Below, in pieces: positions 13,242-25,105 of a DNA stretch of 64,000 nucleotides. The position numbers were made by a program, and so were the translations under genes. Each line of letters starts with the position of its first letter. Within the stretch, counting starts at the first letter, position 1. Source of the stretch: Argentina anserina (taxonomy: Eukaryota > Streptophyta > Magnoliopsida > Rosales > Rosaceae); contig NC_065874.1 of the NCBI RefSeq assembly GCF_933775445.1, positions 3,615,001 through 3,679,000 of the forward strand, written 5' to 3'. Under the pieces are notes generated by a model. It was not told the DNA's origin. It ran no database searches and was given only the letters and a program-made list of their open reading frames with translations.

Positions 13242-15396
13242 TCATTGCTTAGGCACAAGTATGTTGAAGTCACTAACAGTCCACTCAGCAACTTGATCAG
13301 GGTCTTTGAAAATTTCAGTCCCCAAATCTATAGACATCCATTGCCTTCTAGCTGGTCTAGTTCCTGGATCCTGCAAATTAACCACTTGTTCAGTTAGTTC
13401 ATATTGAAAAACCATTTGGATCGAATTTAGTTTTTCATCACAAATAAGTATCAACCTGGTAAAAGTAAAGTGATTGTGATAACCTCCCAACATCAAGCTC
13501 CCAAGTCCTTGAATCCCCAATCCAACCCTCTCCTTGCCTTGTAGGGTACCCATACTCACCCCAAACCGTGTGTGGCAAGATCTGAAGTATCTCCTGAGGC
13601 TGAGGATTGCTATATGGATCACATAGACTAGAAGGTGCCTCAAGATGTTTTGCATTCCCTGGTGAGCAGTGCAGGTGATAAGCTGCATAAGGGAAGCGAG
13701 ATGTGTCGTTTCGATGAACTCTAGTTCCATTAGAAAATGTGTGGTAAGGTGGACATGCATCGAGCTTTTCTGGCTTGCACCATGCATGTGTTTCTGGATT
13801 TATGATCATTTCACTGTATCTAGTGACATCAGAAGTCACATTGCCATCACAAGGCTGCCCATTGTTCTTCCAACAGCTCCCCATGTCCATTAGGTAGAAC
13901 TGGCTGTTAGGACCCCCTCCTTTGATCACATTCAAGGTGAACCTCACCTTAAAATTTGGTGATTCTGGAATCTGCATATCATGGGGAATTCTTCATTGAT
14001 CACTCAATCTTAAGAAAACCAAGTACATATGTATGAATAACAAGAATGGTTTGCTTTCATGAAAACTACTGAAAGAAAGCTACAGCCTACAGGTATGTGC
14101 CTTTAAAATGACTGAAAATAGTGGTTCTCCCCTGAACTAGGACCAGTTTTCTATTGTCAAATTAACTAAACATGTAACTTGGATTCCCAGTTCCCCACAG
14201 AAGAAAACTGGTTAAAGTTGAGGAGGCAAGTGATTTACTTTGGCCTATATCATTTTATAAAGGTCTGCTTTCTTATAGATACCTTGTTTTAAGAAAAAAA
14301 AATTTGCAGTTTCCATTGGACAGTTATATACAAGGAAATGGGTGACTTACAATTTTGGACATCCCTCTTGTAGAGTAATGGTAGCCACCAGAAAATCCAT
14401 GTGTGGCATCTGATCTCAAGTAAAGCATCAACCATGGATACTTAGCTGAAGTCCTTAAGACATGGTGGAAAACCCAACTTCCTTCTCCAATTTTCTTTTC
14501 CCAAGTAACAGAATAGTAAGAACTGTTCTCCACCATTCCATTACTCATATCCCAATTCGAGTCCCACGACCCGAAAAACCTTCCCTTTAGAGTAGATATA
14601 TCAGGCCATTGCAACTTGGTGTAGTCATGGTATATGTATGGCTGGTTCATGCAGCCATCTCCGAAACAAGGAAATGCTGTGTAGTCAGGCCTAAATGGTC
14701 CAACTTTCTGGCCATTTTTCGGGCATTTGGCAGCATTAGTGTCCATGTTGCCACTCTTGAGCATGATCATCCAGAACTGCCATGGACTGGGGGTGTCATC
14801 AACTTCACATTTCGATCCCAAATATAGTTCCTTATCCGCCGCGTAAAGGTCTACATCAAACTGAGACTTTGATTGTAGACCAAGAAAAGGGTCTCCTGTC
14901 CTTAACTTGTTGTCTGCATCTGTGACTCTATGGACTAATACATAGGGCATCTCATTGCAGATAGAGCAGCTGTCACCTGAAATAAATTTATCTCATATAT
15001 AAGACAAAAGTTACTATAAAGCACTTTTGACATCTAAAAGCCAAAGAAGAATGTTCATGTACAAATTTACTAAAGTAACAAGGCATGAATGTGTTCATCA
15101 TCCTTTGAATTCAGAATAGAATAGAGAAGGATGGGAAGCCTACTTTTTGTCTGTGGTGAATAAACTCTGTATATGTCAAAGCAATCAGCAGCTCTTGGGC
15201 TACCTGTCTGAGAATTTTCTTGTCCAACCTCATTGCACTGATTCCATGACTCTATTGCAACTCGAAGAGCGTCTCTTCTCATTTCTGGATCACCAACTGC
15301 AGATATATACTCACTCTTGACATTCACAAACCCTTCAAACAAAAGCTCCACCAGGAAAAGAACAAGAAGAAAAGAACATGGGATATTATTGGCCAT
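13242..15396 (-). CDS. Secreted plant protein of unknown function (DUF7705-type)
   Basis: Four exons on the minus strand: 15396-15144, 14976-14351, 13971-13456 and 13370-13242. All junctions are GT-AG and in phase; the total is 1524 nt, 507 residues plus stop. The N-terminus (MANNIPCSFLLVLFLVELLF) is a clear signal peptide, followed by GDPEMRRDALRVAIESWNQC. The body is rich in Cys, Trp and Asn-X-Ser/Thr sequons, for example CSIC, CFGDGCMNQP and KNNGQPCDGN, as expected for a secreted or wall protein with disulfides. I recognise it as a conserved plant-only family with no known activity; the domain name DUF7705 is from memory. It starts at the first Met before the signal peptide. No damage is seen. 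The function is unknown. Confidence 0.88.
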
Positions 15397-17333
15397 TGAT
15401 GAAGTTTAAGCTGTGTTCATATGCACTATTTCCCTAGGAGAGGAGAGAACTATTGTAGAGATGGTTCTGTCTTATATTTGAGAATTACTTCATTGTCAGG
15501 ATTTTTGCTTTCTGTTGCATGAAGCATACTCATTCTTATCTCGTGCCATGTTTTGAAAAGCTGATAATTAGGAGCATACTCATTCTCGTTCAAAATATGT
15601 CTACTATTATCATCAGTTAATTTGTTGCACAATCTGTTTCGAAATGACACTTTTACCAGAATCACTTTCCCATCAACCAAGAAAGGGACAAACAGACTTC
15701 TCATCCCATGCCATGAAGAAGAAAGCACAGAAAGGAGAAAACTTAATAGTTCTGATTCTTCTGAATATCCCATTTGAAGCCACAAAGTAAACTATCATCC
15801 TAACTTTCATTGAAGAAAATTAAAGTTTCAATTGACTAGGTATTCGCATTGATGTGAAGCAGAGGTTTCATACAAAAGTCTATTGTAAATTAGTAAGAAG
15901 AGAGAAACCCAAGTCATAAGCTGCCTGACTTGTTTTGGAACATGATAACCACTTTCTGGTTCCTAATTAAAGAATATGTGTTGTATACTCAACTTCAAAT
16001 TGGATCTACCAACAACCTCAGGCTAAGCTCTGGATTTCATTTGGCCAATTAGAATTACTTTTCACTTATCAATATCAATGCTGATGCCAATTTTCACCTC
16101 AGTAAAATTGTTTTCGCCCCTAGCCTGTAGCCAAACCTTGGAAATGAACTAGAAAATGGACTATTATCCCTTTCAAATCATTGCTACTGCAACCTACCAA
16201 CTGGAAATGGCTACCTTTCTTCATGCACAAGCTTTTGGAGGGAGATCATAATCAGTTAATCACTATATTACATATAAACTTTTCAAATGCCTCAGCTAAG
16301 AATATACTTGTTAGTGTTGATTAATGGTTACACAAGCCAAAACATTTCTACAGAAATCCCCATTTTAGTTTTTACTGTCATATTGTAAAAGAAAGTAGAT
16401 ACTTGCAATAAACCCTAAACAACATTTTCTCTTTGGTTGGTGACCAAGGACCAAGTTAATTTGCATCAAAACCACTAAATACAAATAGATATCTGCAATA
16501 AAAGCTTACAAGCCCAAATCAGATATATTAGCAAACCATCAAGTTTGTTTTCTCCAACTTTCTGGTCAGCCTATCTAACTCAATTCAGACGACCCTGCTA
16601 CATTCAACTACTCTTGCCCACTGTCATACTGGACCTACTATTCTTTTGTGACTAAAGTTGTTAAAAGTCAAGAAATTTCAGAACCAAAGACAAAGCAACA
16701 AAGCAAAAGAGAGCAAACCATCTGGTTCATCCAAACAGTAGATATATGACCAAAAAAAAACTGCAAGGACAATGCAATTGAACATTTTTGCCTCCACCTC
16801 GTACATCCTGGAAGCTGTGCAACTCAATGACAATAATACTTCTCAATAATGACAATGGTTTTCCTCAATGACAATAGTACTCCTATTCTAAAATCCCACC
16901 CATCAATCTTAATATCCTTGTACACAGTACCACCTAAAAGCCTAAACCTTTTGTATTAATGTTTCTGGGTCTGTTTGTTCTATGATCTATGTTCTATACC
17001 AGAGAGGATTCAAGAAGGGTTGAATTCTCTCATTAGTGTAAGGTGTGTTGGGGCCAGTAGGTTAGGAGGTCCCATAATGATGGGCACCAATCTTTTATCC
17101 TGGTAGAAACCAGAAAAGTAGGGAAAAGTGCTTCAAGTGGTCACAAGATTTAGGGCGGGCCTTTCTTTTGAAAACACAGAATTAAGACCCCACGTTCCTA
17201 TGAACACTTCTAACCGTCCCTCCTTTGTTGCTACAACCAACTCAATCCTATAGTTTCAGTTTCCAAATCCTTTTACCTTCTCTGCAACTCCTCAAACATT
17301 CTCGAACTCGAAAGAGAATTCAAGCAGTCACAG
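15397..17333. other. Divergent intergenic region between secreted-protein and OVATE genes
   Basis: Two genes are transcribed away from this 1.9 kb region, so it holds both promoters. An ORF of 111 codons at 15450-15785 (-) lies just upstream of the secreted-protein gene; it has no recognised domain and overlaps the likely promoter or 5' UTR. No other structure was recognised. Confidence 0.5.
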
Positions 17334-18536
17334 ATGAAAACAATGAAGTGGGGTAGTAGCAAGAACAAAAAGCCTCCACCTTCCTTTTCTGCTTCTTCTT
17401 CTTCTTCTACTACTACTACTACTACAACTTCTAAGCCGTCTTTGATCTCCCATGTCCTTCCAAGTTCATGGCTTTCGAAGTTCAAGCAAAAGACTGAGAA
17501 TTTAGAGGCAAAACCCGGTAAAGTGAGTCGAAAAGGGAAGAGGAATTCTCCATCTTTGGGTTCACCAAGGATTGCTAGTGGGGGTGGTGGAAGGTTCTAT
17601 GGTGATGATGATGGTGATGATGGATATTGGAGGCTGTCCTTTGGTGAGGATAGTGTTGAAGGAGAGAAGAATAGTAGAGGTGGGTTGCGATCGGTTCGGT
17701 ACGATTCTGAAGAAGAGTTTGAAGTTAGGCCCTCGAAGGTGATAGCTTCCAAAGCCATGAGTAAAAGTAGGCATGCTGAAGAGTGGATGTTGAGGAAAAG
17801 AAATGCAGGAGTTACAGGGAAGAAGAGGTCAGAATTAGAAAGAAAAGCAGAGGAACCAGAAGAGAGATCAAGCAAAACAGGAGAAGAGGATGATATACTG
17901 GATATATTAGCAGCAACAACAATTTTGACAAAGGAGAAGGATAGTAAGCATGGATTGGCTTCTAGTGCAAGGAAGTATCACTATGCATCCTCGAATCTGA
18001 AAACAATTGAAGAAGAAGTTTGTGAAGAAAATCCGACTTCAGATTGGCAAAAATTGAAGGAAGGGAAGATACAAGAGGTGATGGCAAAGAGTGAGAAACA
18101 CAGGAAATCTGTCTACATAAGCAGGGACTTACAGAGAAAACCAAGACCAAAGCGGAGTAATAAAGTCAGAGTTTGCTCTCCAAGAACAGCTTCAAGAGTC
18201 GAATTCTGCAAAATCAAAGCTCTCCAAGACATGGCAAAAGCGAAGGCGGCCAAGGAGAGAAAGGTGCACCAGGTGAGAACAGGCTTGGATAGCTTTGCAG
18301 TGGTGAAGTGTTCACTCGACCCACAACAGGACTTCAGAGATTCCATGGTTGAGATGATTGTGGAGAAGAAAATTACCAGGCCAGACGATCTTGAAGAGCT
18401 CTTAGCTTGTTACCTGACACTGAATAGCGACGAATACCATGATCTAATCATCAAGGTCTTCCGGCAGGTATGGTTTGATTTGAATCAAGCCTGTTTTGGT
18501 AGTGAGTTACAGAACGACCAATGTTGCAACAACTAG
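17334..18536 (+). CDS. OFP5: OVATE family transcriptional repressor, OFP5-like
   Basis: Intronless gene of 400 codons. It begins [13 protein letters not shown]; the Met at 17343 (MKWGSS...) matches the usual OFP5 N-terminus and may be the true start. Near the N-terminus are low-complexity Ser and Thr runs from CT/AC triplets, then [12 protein letters not shown], a conserved N-terminal motif of OFP5-type proteins. The middle is charged and basic (nuclear type). The C-terminal OVATE domain lies at about 316-388: [20 protein letters not shown], then [20 protein letters not shown] and [16 protein letters not shown] proteins repress transcription and bind KNOX/BELL homeodomain proteins; Arabidopsis OFP5 modulates BELL-KNOX activity in embryo-sac development. 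The long N-terminal region and its neighbours support OFP5 rather than the short OFPs. Confidence 0.93.
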   Translation: MKTMKWGSSKNKKPPPSFSASSSSSTTTTTTTSKPSLISHVLPSSWLSKFKQKTENLEAKPGKVSRKGKRNSPSLGSPRIASGGGGRFYGDDDGDDGYWRLSFGEDSVEGEKNSRGGLRSVRYDSEEEFEVRPSKVIASKAMSKSRHAEEWMLRKRNAGVTGKKRSELERKAEEPEERSSKTGEEDDILDILAATTILTKEKDSKHGLASSARKYHYASSNLKTIEEEVCEENPTSDWQKLKEGKIQEVMAKSEKHRKSVYISRDLQRKPRPKRSNKVRVCSPRTASRVEFCKIKALQDMAKAKAAKERKVHQVRTGLDSFAVVKCSLDPQQDFRDSMVEMIVEKKITRPDDLEELLACYLTLNSDEYHDLIIKVFRQVWFDLNQACFGSELQNDQCCNN

Positions 18537-19237
18537 CTAATTTCTTTTGGTTAGTGGTAGCTAAACTAATGATCATATTGTATATAGATAATTATTACTA
18601 ATATATTTCTAGCTGCAGTTTTAGCTTTCATCTATTGCTTCAAAATGTGAATGTCCTAACAAGCCTAAATTTACTGTTACAACAGAATCCACCCTGGATT
18701 TGAAGTTGAAAAGTGAAACTACAATTCTAACCAACGCTCTATAGGTTTCATCTCTAAAAGATTCTGGCTTTACCTATATGCTGAAAGATCATTAAGTAAA
18801 TATCTATAGAATGCCAGAGCAGTAGAGAAGGTATTCACCAAAATTATAAATTTATTGAACTTCAAAGCAATCTTTTACCATCTTCACTTGCAAAGGAAGG
18901 GGATCACATTCTAAGGAGCATACTCGATCAAACAGATAAAATAACATGATCTTGTAGATGGAAATGCATGTATTGAAACAATTATGATAACACCATAATG
19001 ATATGACATTCAAAGAAAAGGTAGAGAATTCCGGCAGAAGTTAAATGCAACTATTAGGTTTCAAAGGTATTAAGACTAGCAGTTAGCATACAGTAATATA
19101 CACTGAACTAAGATAGACTGAACTCAAACACAGATGTGTGTAAATGTGTAATATGTCCTATATAGAAATGTAAATCCATACCTATGGTATGATATGTAAG
19201 CTACTGGGCAGCACAGTCCCAGAGGAAACAGATAGAA
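18537..19237. other. Convergent 3' UTRs of OFP5-like and HSFA4-like genes
   Basis: About 700 bp lies between two genes that converge here. It is AT-rich and without an ORF of note; it probably holds both 3' UTRs and polyadenylation sites. Confidence 0.55.
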
Positions 19238-20680
19238 TCATGTTTTCTCTACTGGAGTAAGTTGCCCCATTTGTTCTGTAAGGTTATTTACATTCCTCAT
19301 ATTCCACCACAACTTGCTATTGTCACTAGGACTAATCTCGTGTCCCCTACGATCAGAATCCTTTCTTTCCGACTCCTGCGAGTCAGTTGAACCAGGATTT
19401 TCTGTCAAGAACTGTTCCCAAAATAAGTCATTGACACCAGCACTAGAAATTTTAGCTGTTCGTTCTTTTGATGATTGTTGTTTTAAGGCATCAGGCTCAA
19501 AAGAAACCCTTCTAACCGGCTCACGAGAAACACTTCTAGCAGGTTCGGGAGAAACACTTCTGACAGGCTCGGGAGAAACACTTCTGACAGGCTCGGGAGA
19601 AACACTTCCAGCAAGCACAGGAGAAACAGCTGCAGCAGGCTCCGAATTCATATCAATTTCTGGAAATTTGGATTGTTGGTCAACAATTTGCATGCAGGAT
19701 ACAGCTCGGCTTTCCCCACAACTTGTAGATTCAACCAACTCCAAATTTGTACTAGCCTGAACTTGAGTCTGGCCAGCATCATCGATTGTATCTTCCCAAA
19801 AATGAAGGAATGACTCCAACTGCAGTACCTTTCCCGTCTCCATATTCTCTCTAGTTACATTTTGCCAACTCCCCATCTGACCATTTCCCACGCTGACATT
19901 ATCATAGGCCCAATCGACACTTGAAAACCTCCTCTTTCGGCCACAGAGTTCAAACTGCGGTAAAGGATTGGAGGCAAGCTCCGGTCTTTGCAAAACTCGA
20001 GCCACAAAAGCCACCATGGTCTGCTGCTGCTGTTGCATATGTTGCAAGCGGTCCTTCAAGAACTGCATTTGCAACTCCATTCCCTGCCTTTCCTGCTCAT
20101 GCCTTTGTAGCTCCACAGCAAGGCATTCTTTTTCATGGTTGAGCCTCTCAATCTCATCCTTCATACTCTTTTTCTCAGCCTCAGATAGCAATGAACTCCC
20201 ATGTCCTTGGACCTGGATGTTCGGCAAAGAATGACTATGCACTGGCTTTCGTCTATGGATATTCTTCATAAGCTGTGGCTGGCCTCTTACAAAATCATCA
20301 TTCGCAAATTCCCATTGCTCAGGATCACTCTTTCGAAAACCCTATTGCAAACAATTCAATCAATATCAGCAAACTAATACTACAACAACCAAACAAACCA
20401 ATATCCCCAATGTTAAAACAACACAGCAGAACAAAACGTGATATGAACTGAAGTAGACACTTACATATGTGTTGAGCTGCCTAATGAAGCTAGAGAAGTT
20501 GTTGTGCTTAAAATACTTCGGTAACAAATCTCTAGCAAACTCCGGAGGGTTCCACACAATGAAGCTTCTATTACCAGCACTCCAAGACACAATCGAATCG
20601 GTCGAAGAATCATCCACCATTTCGTATGTCTTGGAAAGAAAAGGAGGCAAAGATCCAGAAATGCCTTGAACTTCATCCAT
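19238..20680 (-). CDS. HSFA4: Class A heat shock transcription factor, HSFA4-like
   Basis: Two exons, 20680-20465 and 20341-19238, with the intron at the position conserved within the HSF DNA-binding domain (after RQLNTY, before [10 protein letters not shown]). The total is 1320 nt, 439 residues. Domains: winged-helix DNA-binding domain about 11-104; coiled-coil HR-A/B region about 122-195 with the class A insert; basic patch GRKRRFSS; first AHA activation motif at about 246-258 ([13 protein letters not shown]); second at about 375-385 ([14 protein letters not shown]); C-terminal leucine-rich export-like signal ([10 protein letters not shown]). The AHA pattern and start ([20 protein letters not shown]) fit HSFA4. 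The family binds heat shock elements; A4 members respond to oxidative stress. Between the activation motifs is an unusual run of Ser-Pro-Glu-Pro repeats, listed separately. Confidence 0.95.
19494..19637 (-). repeat. Six tandem 24-bp units in the HSFA4 coding sequence
   Basis: Six head-to-tail 24-bp units, each eight codons, encode variants of SVSPEPVR at about residues 307-355. The three central units are nearly identical at the DNA level and the outer ones are more divergent, which fits expansion by slippage or unequal exchange. The reading frame is kept. Each unit places a Ser-Pro site in the linker between the two AHA activation motifs. Confidence 0.9.
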
Positions 20681-22304
20681 CCCAAGTTCCCAAACTCACC
20701 AGACCCAAAAACCCCAAATCCAAAACCCAGTGAAACCCAGTAACCAATGTATCAATCACTCCTCAAAACGCCAAAATTCCCAGCACAAATTTCAATACTT
20801 TAATATCAATGCCCCGATTTTCAAGCTCAAAGCCGCAATGGTTCCACCCTTCCGACCAAAGACAGCAAAAGACAAGAGCTTTCCGACAATTTAGCAGAAT
20901 CAGAATAAAGATTCCAAATTTCAATCACAAACTCAATAAAGATGTAAAAGCCAATGGAAATGTGAAGGGGGAAGAAATAAGGGAAGCTTCGGAGATAGTA
21001 GGTTGGTCAGTTACCGGAATTTTATGCCCAGAAAAAACCACCACCAAAACTCTCGTATATTTATTTTGGTTTTTTTGGTTGGAGAAATTGGAGAGAACAA
21101 GAATATGAGGAACGCAGTTTTGACTAATGGTTGAAACAGTTTTCATAGATTCTTCACTGCATTTGAAAACACCAAGCTTGGAGCAAAAGTAACTAACGAG
21201 AAATTTAGGGACAAACTAACGAAGTTGCAGAGAAGGCTCTCGACTGCGGTCGACTCCCAACTCCCCAAAACGATTCTGCTTCTCGAAAATATTTGGGGGT
21301 CCCTTTGTCCTCGAGACGCGTTGGAATTTTCTCTCTGATTTGTTTTATTCTCTACTAGTTTTGGATGTAAAAATAAGATATCTCAAAGGAAAAGAGAATA
21401 AAAGAATTTGTTAATTAATTTTGTCAAAGAATTTTTTTTATGGGGTGGTGCATTAATTCAATTGGTTTGAATTTTTGCAAAATGAGGAACATTGGTGGAG
21501 CGCGTTGTATATGACGCTCGCAAATGATATATAAGAAAATGAATTTTCTCGCGTGTAATTAGAATGTTAATTTATAAGTTACTGTAGTATAAATGGTGGT
21601 GGGAAAAGTCACGGGCAATCGCAGATTTTATGACTATGAGATTTTATTTAGCAATAATTTTGACTACTCTAACACCCGAACAGACATGTTTCGTTGATTG
21701 TGAGATGATGTTCTCTTATCTCAGTTATCCGAGTTATAAGTTATATCATACTACATTGTTTTCAACCCCATCTCGTACAAGATTTGGCCGGACATATTCT
21801 GATTAGTTTGATGATTCTGGTTTAGGATTAGCTTCATCCACACTTTCTGATATCTATTTTCTAACGCCGGATTTGGGAAAGACTGTTAACGAGGGGTGCG
21901 AGTGACGTTTGTGCTTGGGTGGGCTGGCCTCTATAATCAAGAGATCTGTCAATAATTTAGTAAATTGCTTAAAAGGAAAGGCGGTTTTTTAAAGGAAAGG
22001 CAAGCATCTCTCAAGGTCAGGCGTACACGTGGCTCCAGATTAGCCCCATTACAGACACCACACGTTTTGTAAGATAAGTATAAGAATTGTATTATTCCTA
22101 GATCACCATGGAAAATGTCTCGAGACTTTTTGGGGTTGTTTAATGCAGGAGATATGGAAATGTGACATTTGAGACATATATTAAATTGTCAACCTAATGA
22201 CAAGGTATTGGGTTGGATTGAAAGACAAAAACAAAAGGTAATGGAGAAGATTGCATCATATTCTCACATTATAGACCTGTAGTAAGATTTTCTTCAAAAA
22301 ATAA
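20681..22304. other. HSFA4-like upstream region and spacer before Copia relic
   Basis: The promoter and 5' UTR of the HSFA4-like gene lie at the left. Polypurine and AT-rich spacer follows up to the target duplication of the Copia relic. No gene is recognised; the ORF at 20809-21108 (+) overlaps the promoter and has no domain. Confidence 0.5.
21280..21287. promoter_or_regulatory. Heat-shock-element-like dyad upstream of HSFA4-like gene
   Basis: TTCTCGAA fits the minimal nTTCnnGAAn pair of a heat shock element and lies about 600 bp upstream of the start codon. A further TTC lies five bases before it but out of the canonical 5-bp phasing. It could support self-regulation, but so short a motif also occurs by chance. 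Confidence 0.35.
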
Positions 22305-22309
22305 ATCAT

Positions 22310-22540
22310 TATTTTAGGAGAATTATTATTTTACTTTCATATGTGTCTTAGTCTATTTAAGTTTTATTATTGGAGTAGATTATGCTTTAATGTAATATAT
22401 ATATATATATATATATGAATATCTGATTATTCAGGATACTCTATATGTAATGTTTATATATAAGCATCATTATTAATCAATAAAGGATTATATTATGTTA
22501 TTTTACGTTGTTATTATTCTCGTTTCATTATCCTGCAACA
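22310..22540 (+). repeat. 5' LTR of decayed Copia element
   Basis: It pairs with the LTR at 28489-28705. The first bases have decayed (TATTTTAGGAGAATT against TGTTCCGGGAGAATT, all transitions), and the end TGCAACA is kept. It carries an (AT)n expansion at about 22397-22417, which explains its extra length. Confidence 0.88.
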
Positions 22541-23414
22541 TGTTATCATGCACTTTATTTTAAAGTGTCTGAGCGACGAAGCCACCACCAGATAAAAAAT
22601 TAAAACCCTAGCTCTGAAATCCTTGTCCCCAACATCCTTTTTCTTCTTGGAATCACCATAAATTTTGAGTCGGCAAATATTTGTCCCAAAAGAAAACATA
22701 AACCGAATCTGCTATGGGCACCCAGTTTTCTTCTCTAGGCACCCTTCATCTTTGAACTGCAGTAGTTCCCCGTGTCAGTGACCTGCTAGTGTTGCCGCTC
22801 TGACGCATGTTTTGTCCGACCCAACACGCTTGTTGCATCAACGATAACTCAGTAGCGCTGTCAACCTCCTCCATCGTTCAACTCAATCCTCCGGAGCTTC
22901 AAGCCCGACGGCGTCGACGCCTTGCTCCCAAGAAACCATTGATCTGGTTTTCCTCTTACGTTGAGCCCGAAACGATAGCACAAGTCATCATTGATCCCAG
23001 ACTCGGCCTTCTACCGTCGATCTTGACCTAGTTATGTAAATCTAGAACTCAACCTGAACCTGTTGAATCTGACCTAGCAAGAAGAATTCAACCTAGTAGC
23101 CCATTATGGGCCTACGGCTAACAAGCACAATAGCCTATTTGGCCTACCTTTTTATTTCCCTTTTTCTTTTCCTATTTCTTTATTTCATTGTTTTCTCGGC
23201 ATATCTTTATAACTAAAATGCTCGTATAGGAAAAATGATCAATCGTCGTATCATTGTGATGACATGCATACCAGAGATAAATATTCCTCAAGAGTAATTT
23301 ATGACATTAGTACGAAGATTCACAAGGAAAATGAATTCATCAAGCAATTTTCCTGCATGACAATCAATTTGCAGAGCAATTTAATTATATGAGGTCTATT
23401 TGACAAACCAACAA

Positions 23415-23416
23415 GT
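23415..23416 (+). other. Leader splice-donor-like site in decayed Copia element
   Basis: CAA|GTAAGATTTTC aligns with the donor-like site of the young element at 58894. The downstream sequence is also similar in both (TTTTTGAAC, then a TATA-rich run, then ATTATCCTTCTTC here against ATTAGCCTTCTTC there). Confidence 0.5.
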
Positions 23417-25105
23417 AAGATTTTCTTAAAGTTGTTGTTTTTGAACATATATATATAAATTATCAGGCGATATTATCCTTCTTCATATCTTTTTTCCGAC
23501 CCTTCTTCTTGGTCGATGTTTTTCTTGTGACGGTCCTGAAGGAGTCACGTTATTATTTGACGGGAATAAATCGATTCTGTGTAGTCGTCTGAGTACATTG
23601 TTGTTTTGGGTGCGATCATGAGAATCACTGATATGTATCGATTATTTTGTGACAATATACATCACAACCCTTCTAATTTAGGTTACATACTTGAATTGTT
23701 TCGTTTATTCGAAACCAATACAACCCTCGTTTCTTGTGGATGCGTCGCCATCGCGACTGTTATTTAAATGTTTGAGTTTTATTAAATTCATGTCTATAAA
23801 CAATAATCTCAAGGTCTACGTACTCATTTATTTGAGTTGAAATTCACTATTATGAAACAACACTATTTGCTGACAAAAGATCCTAAAATAGAAAATTCTA
23901 TGGGACACACTTCTAGTGATTCAATAAACGTCTATGACGTTGTCTTATCAGAGTTGACCTTGATGCATTCCCACATCTAAGAAACGCAAACCATTTTTGG
24001 CTCCAGTATCTATTTTCTATTAAGGGTATATTTGAAATGAAAACGTAACATTCTTTCATTCTCAAGTTAGCAGATTTTGAGTCTCTGACTAAGACTCTGC
24101 CCGATTAAATATGCAAGGTTTTGTTGCTATGAACTTTTGATTAGTCAATCTATTTTGACTATGTTCTCTACTTCATATTTTTCAAGTATGACGTTGGCAT
24201 TGCCATGTTTCTTACTCGACTTTAGTTTAATTTGTTTATTTGAATTGGAATTTTATCTGTATTGTATTAAAGATTGGTCTATTCAATAAAATTTCTCATA
24301 TTCCTTGTTTACAAGATGATATCGTGAGAATTTTATTTGCCTTAAACCTAACATGAATGGTCAACGTATGCAACTGCATGTGGTTCTTAAATTGGTCGAT
24401 TTTAGGTTACATGAGACCCCAATAGTATTACATTGCGAATTTGGCACTTAACAATTGGAAAACAAACCTCGAAATGTCAAAATTTGTTATGATCTCTGGC
24501 GTTTCCGACACATTTCCGGAACATTTTTCCAACGTTTCCGGTCATTTTGGCCGCCTTCCGGCCCATTTCCGGCGTTTGTGTCACCACTGACCGGTTCCTG
24601 CCAGCGCTCCCTGTCGGATATGAATTTCGGCCTCCTAACTGGTCAAATTCCGGCCACCAACGGCTGATTTTCCGGTCACCGGTGCCACCAGTTTTCTAGC
24701 GATTCTTCACCGTTTTCTCGTTGTTTTTCCGACATATTTCAACATTCTATGTTGAAGCGTTTTCCTGCTAAAGTTTCATTCGGTTTTGAGTTATTTGGAC
24801 ATGGTTGTCCGGTTATCTTTCTGGTTTTCTCAAGTCATTTTCATAGCTCAAACGATTTTATATTGGTGACCACCCATACCAATTGGATGGTTTTTTACCA
24901 TCATAACTGTTTGATATTCAACTGCTCCAATACCATGTTTTTCCAACTCTTAAGTTAAAGAATGTAGTTCTATTGTCATGTGAATATGTGATACATTCGA
25001 TATGATTGTACTATTTATTTTTTTGATCATTTTTCTAACAATGTCCTACGGGGTATTACTTGGAATTGTTCCTTATGTCACTGACTCTCTTAATTTATTT
25101 TGATG

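Noticed and set aside
15450..15785. 111-codon ORF on the minus strand upstream of the secreted-protein gene
   Set aside because: No domain, no family resemblance, and it lies in the promoter or 5' UTR region of that gene.
22397..22417. (AT)n run
   Set aside because: Simple microsatellite within an LTR; nothing more to say.
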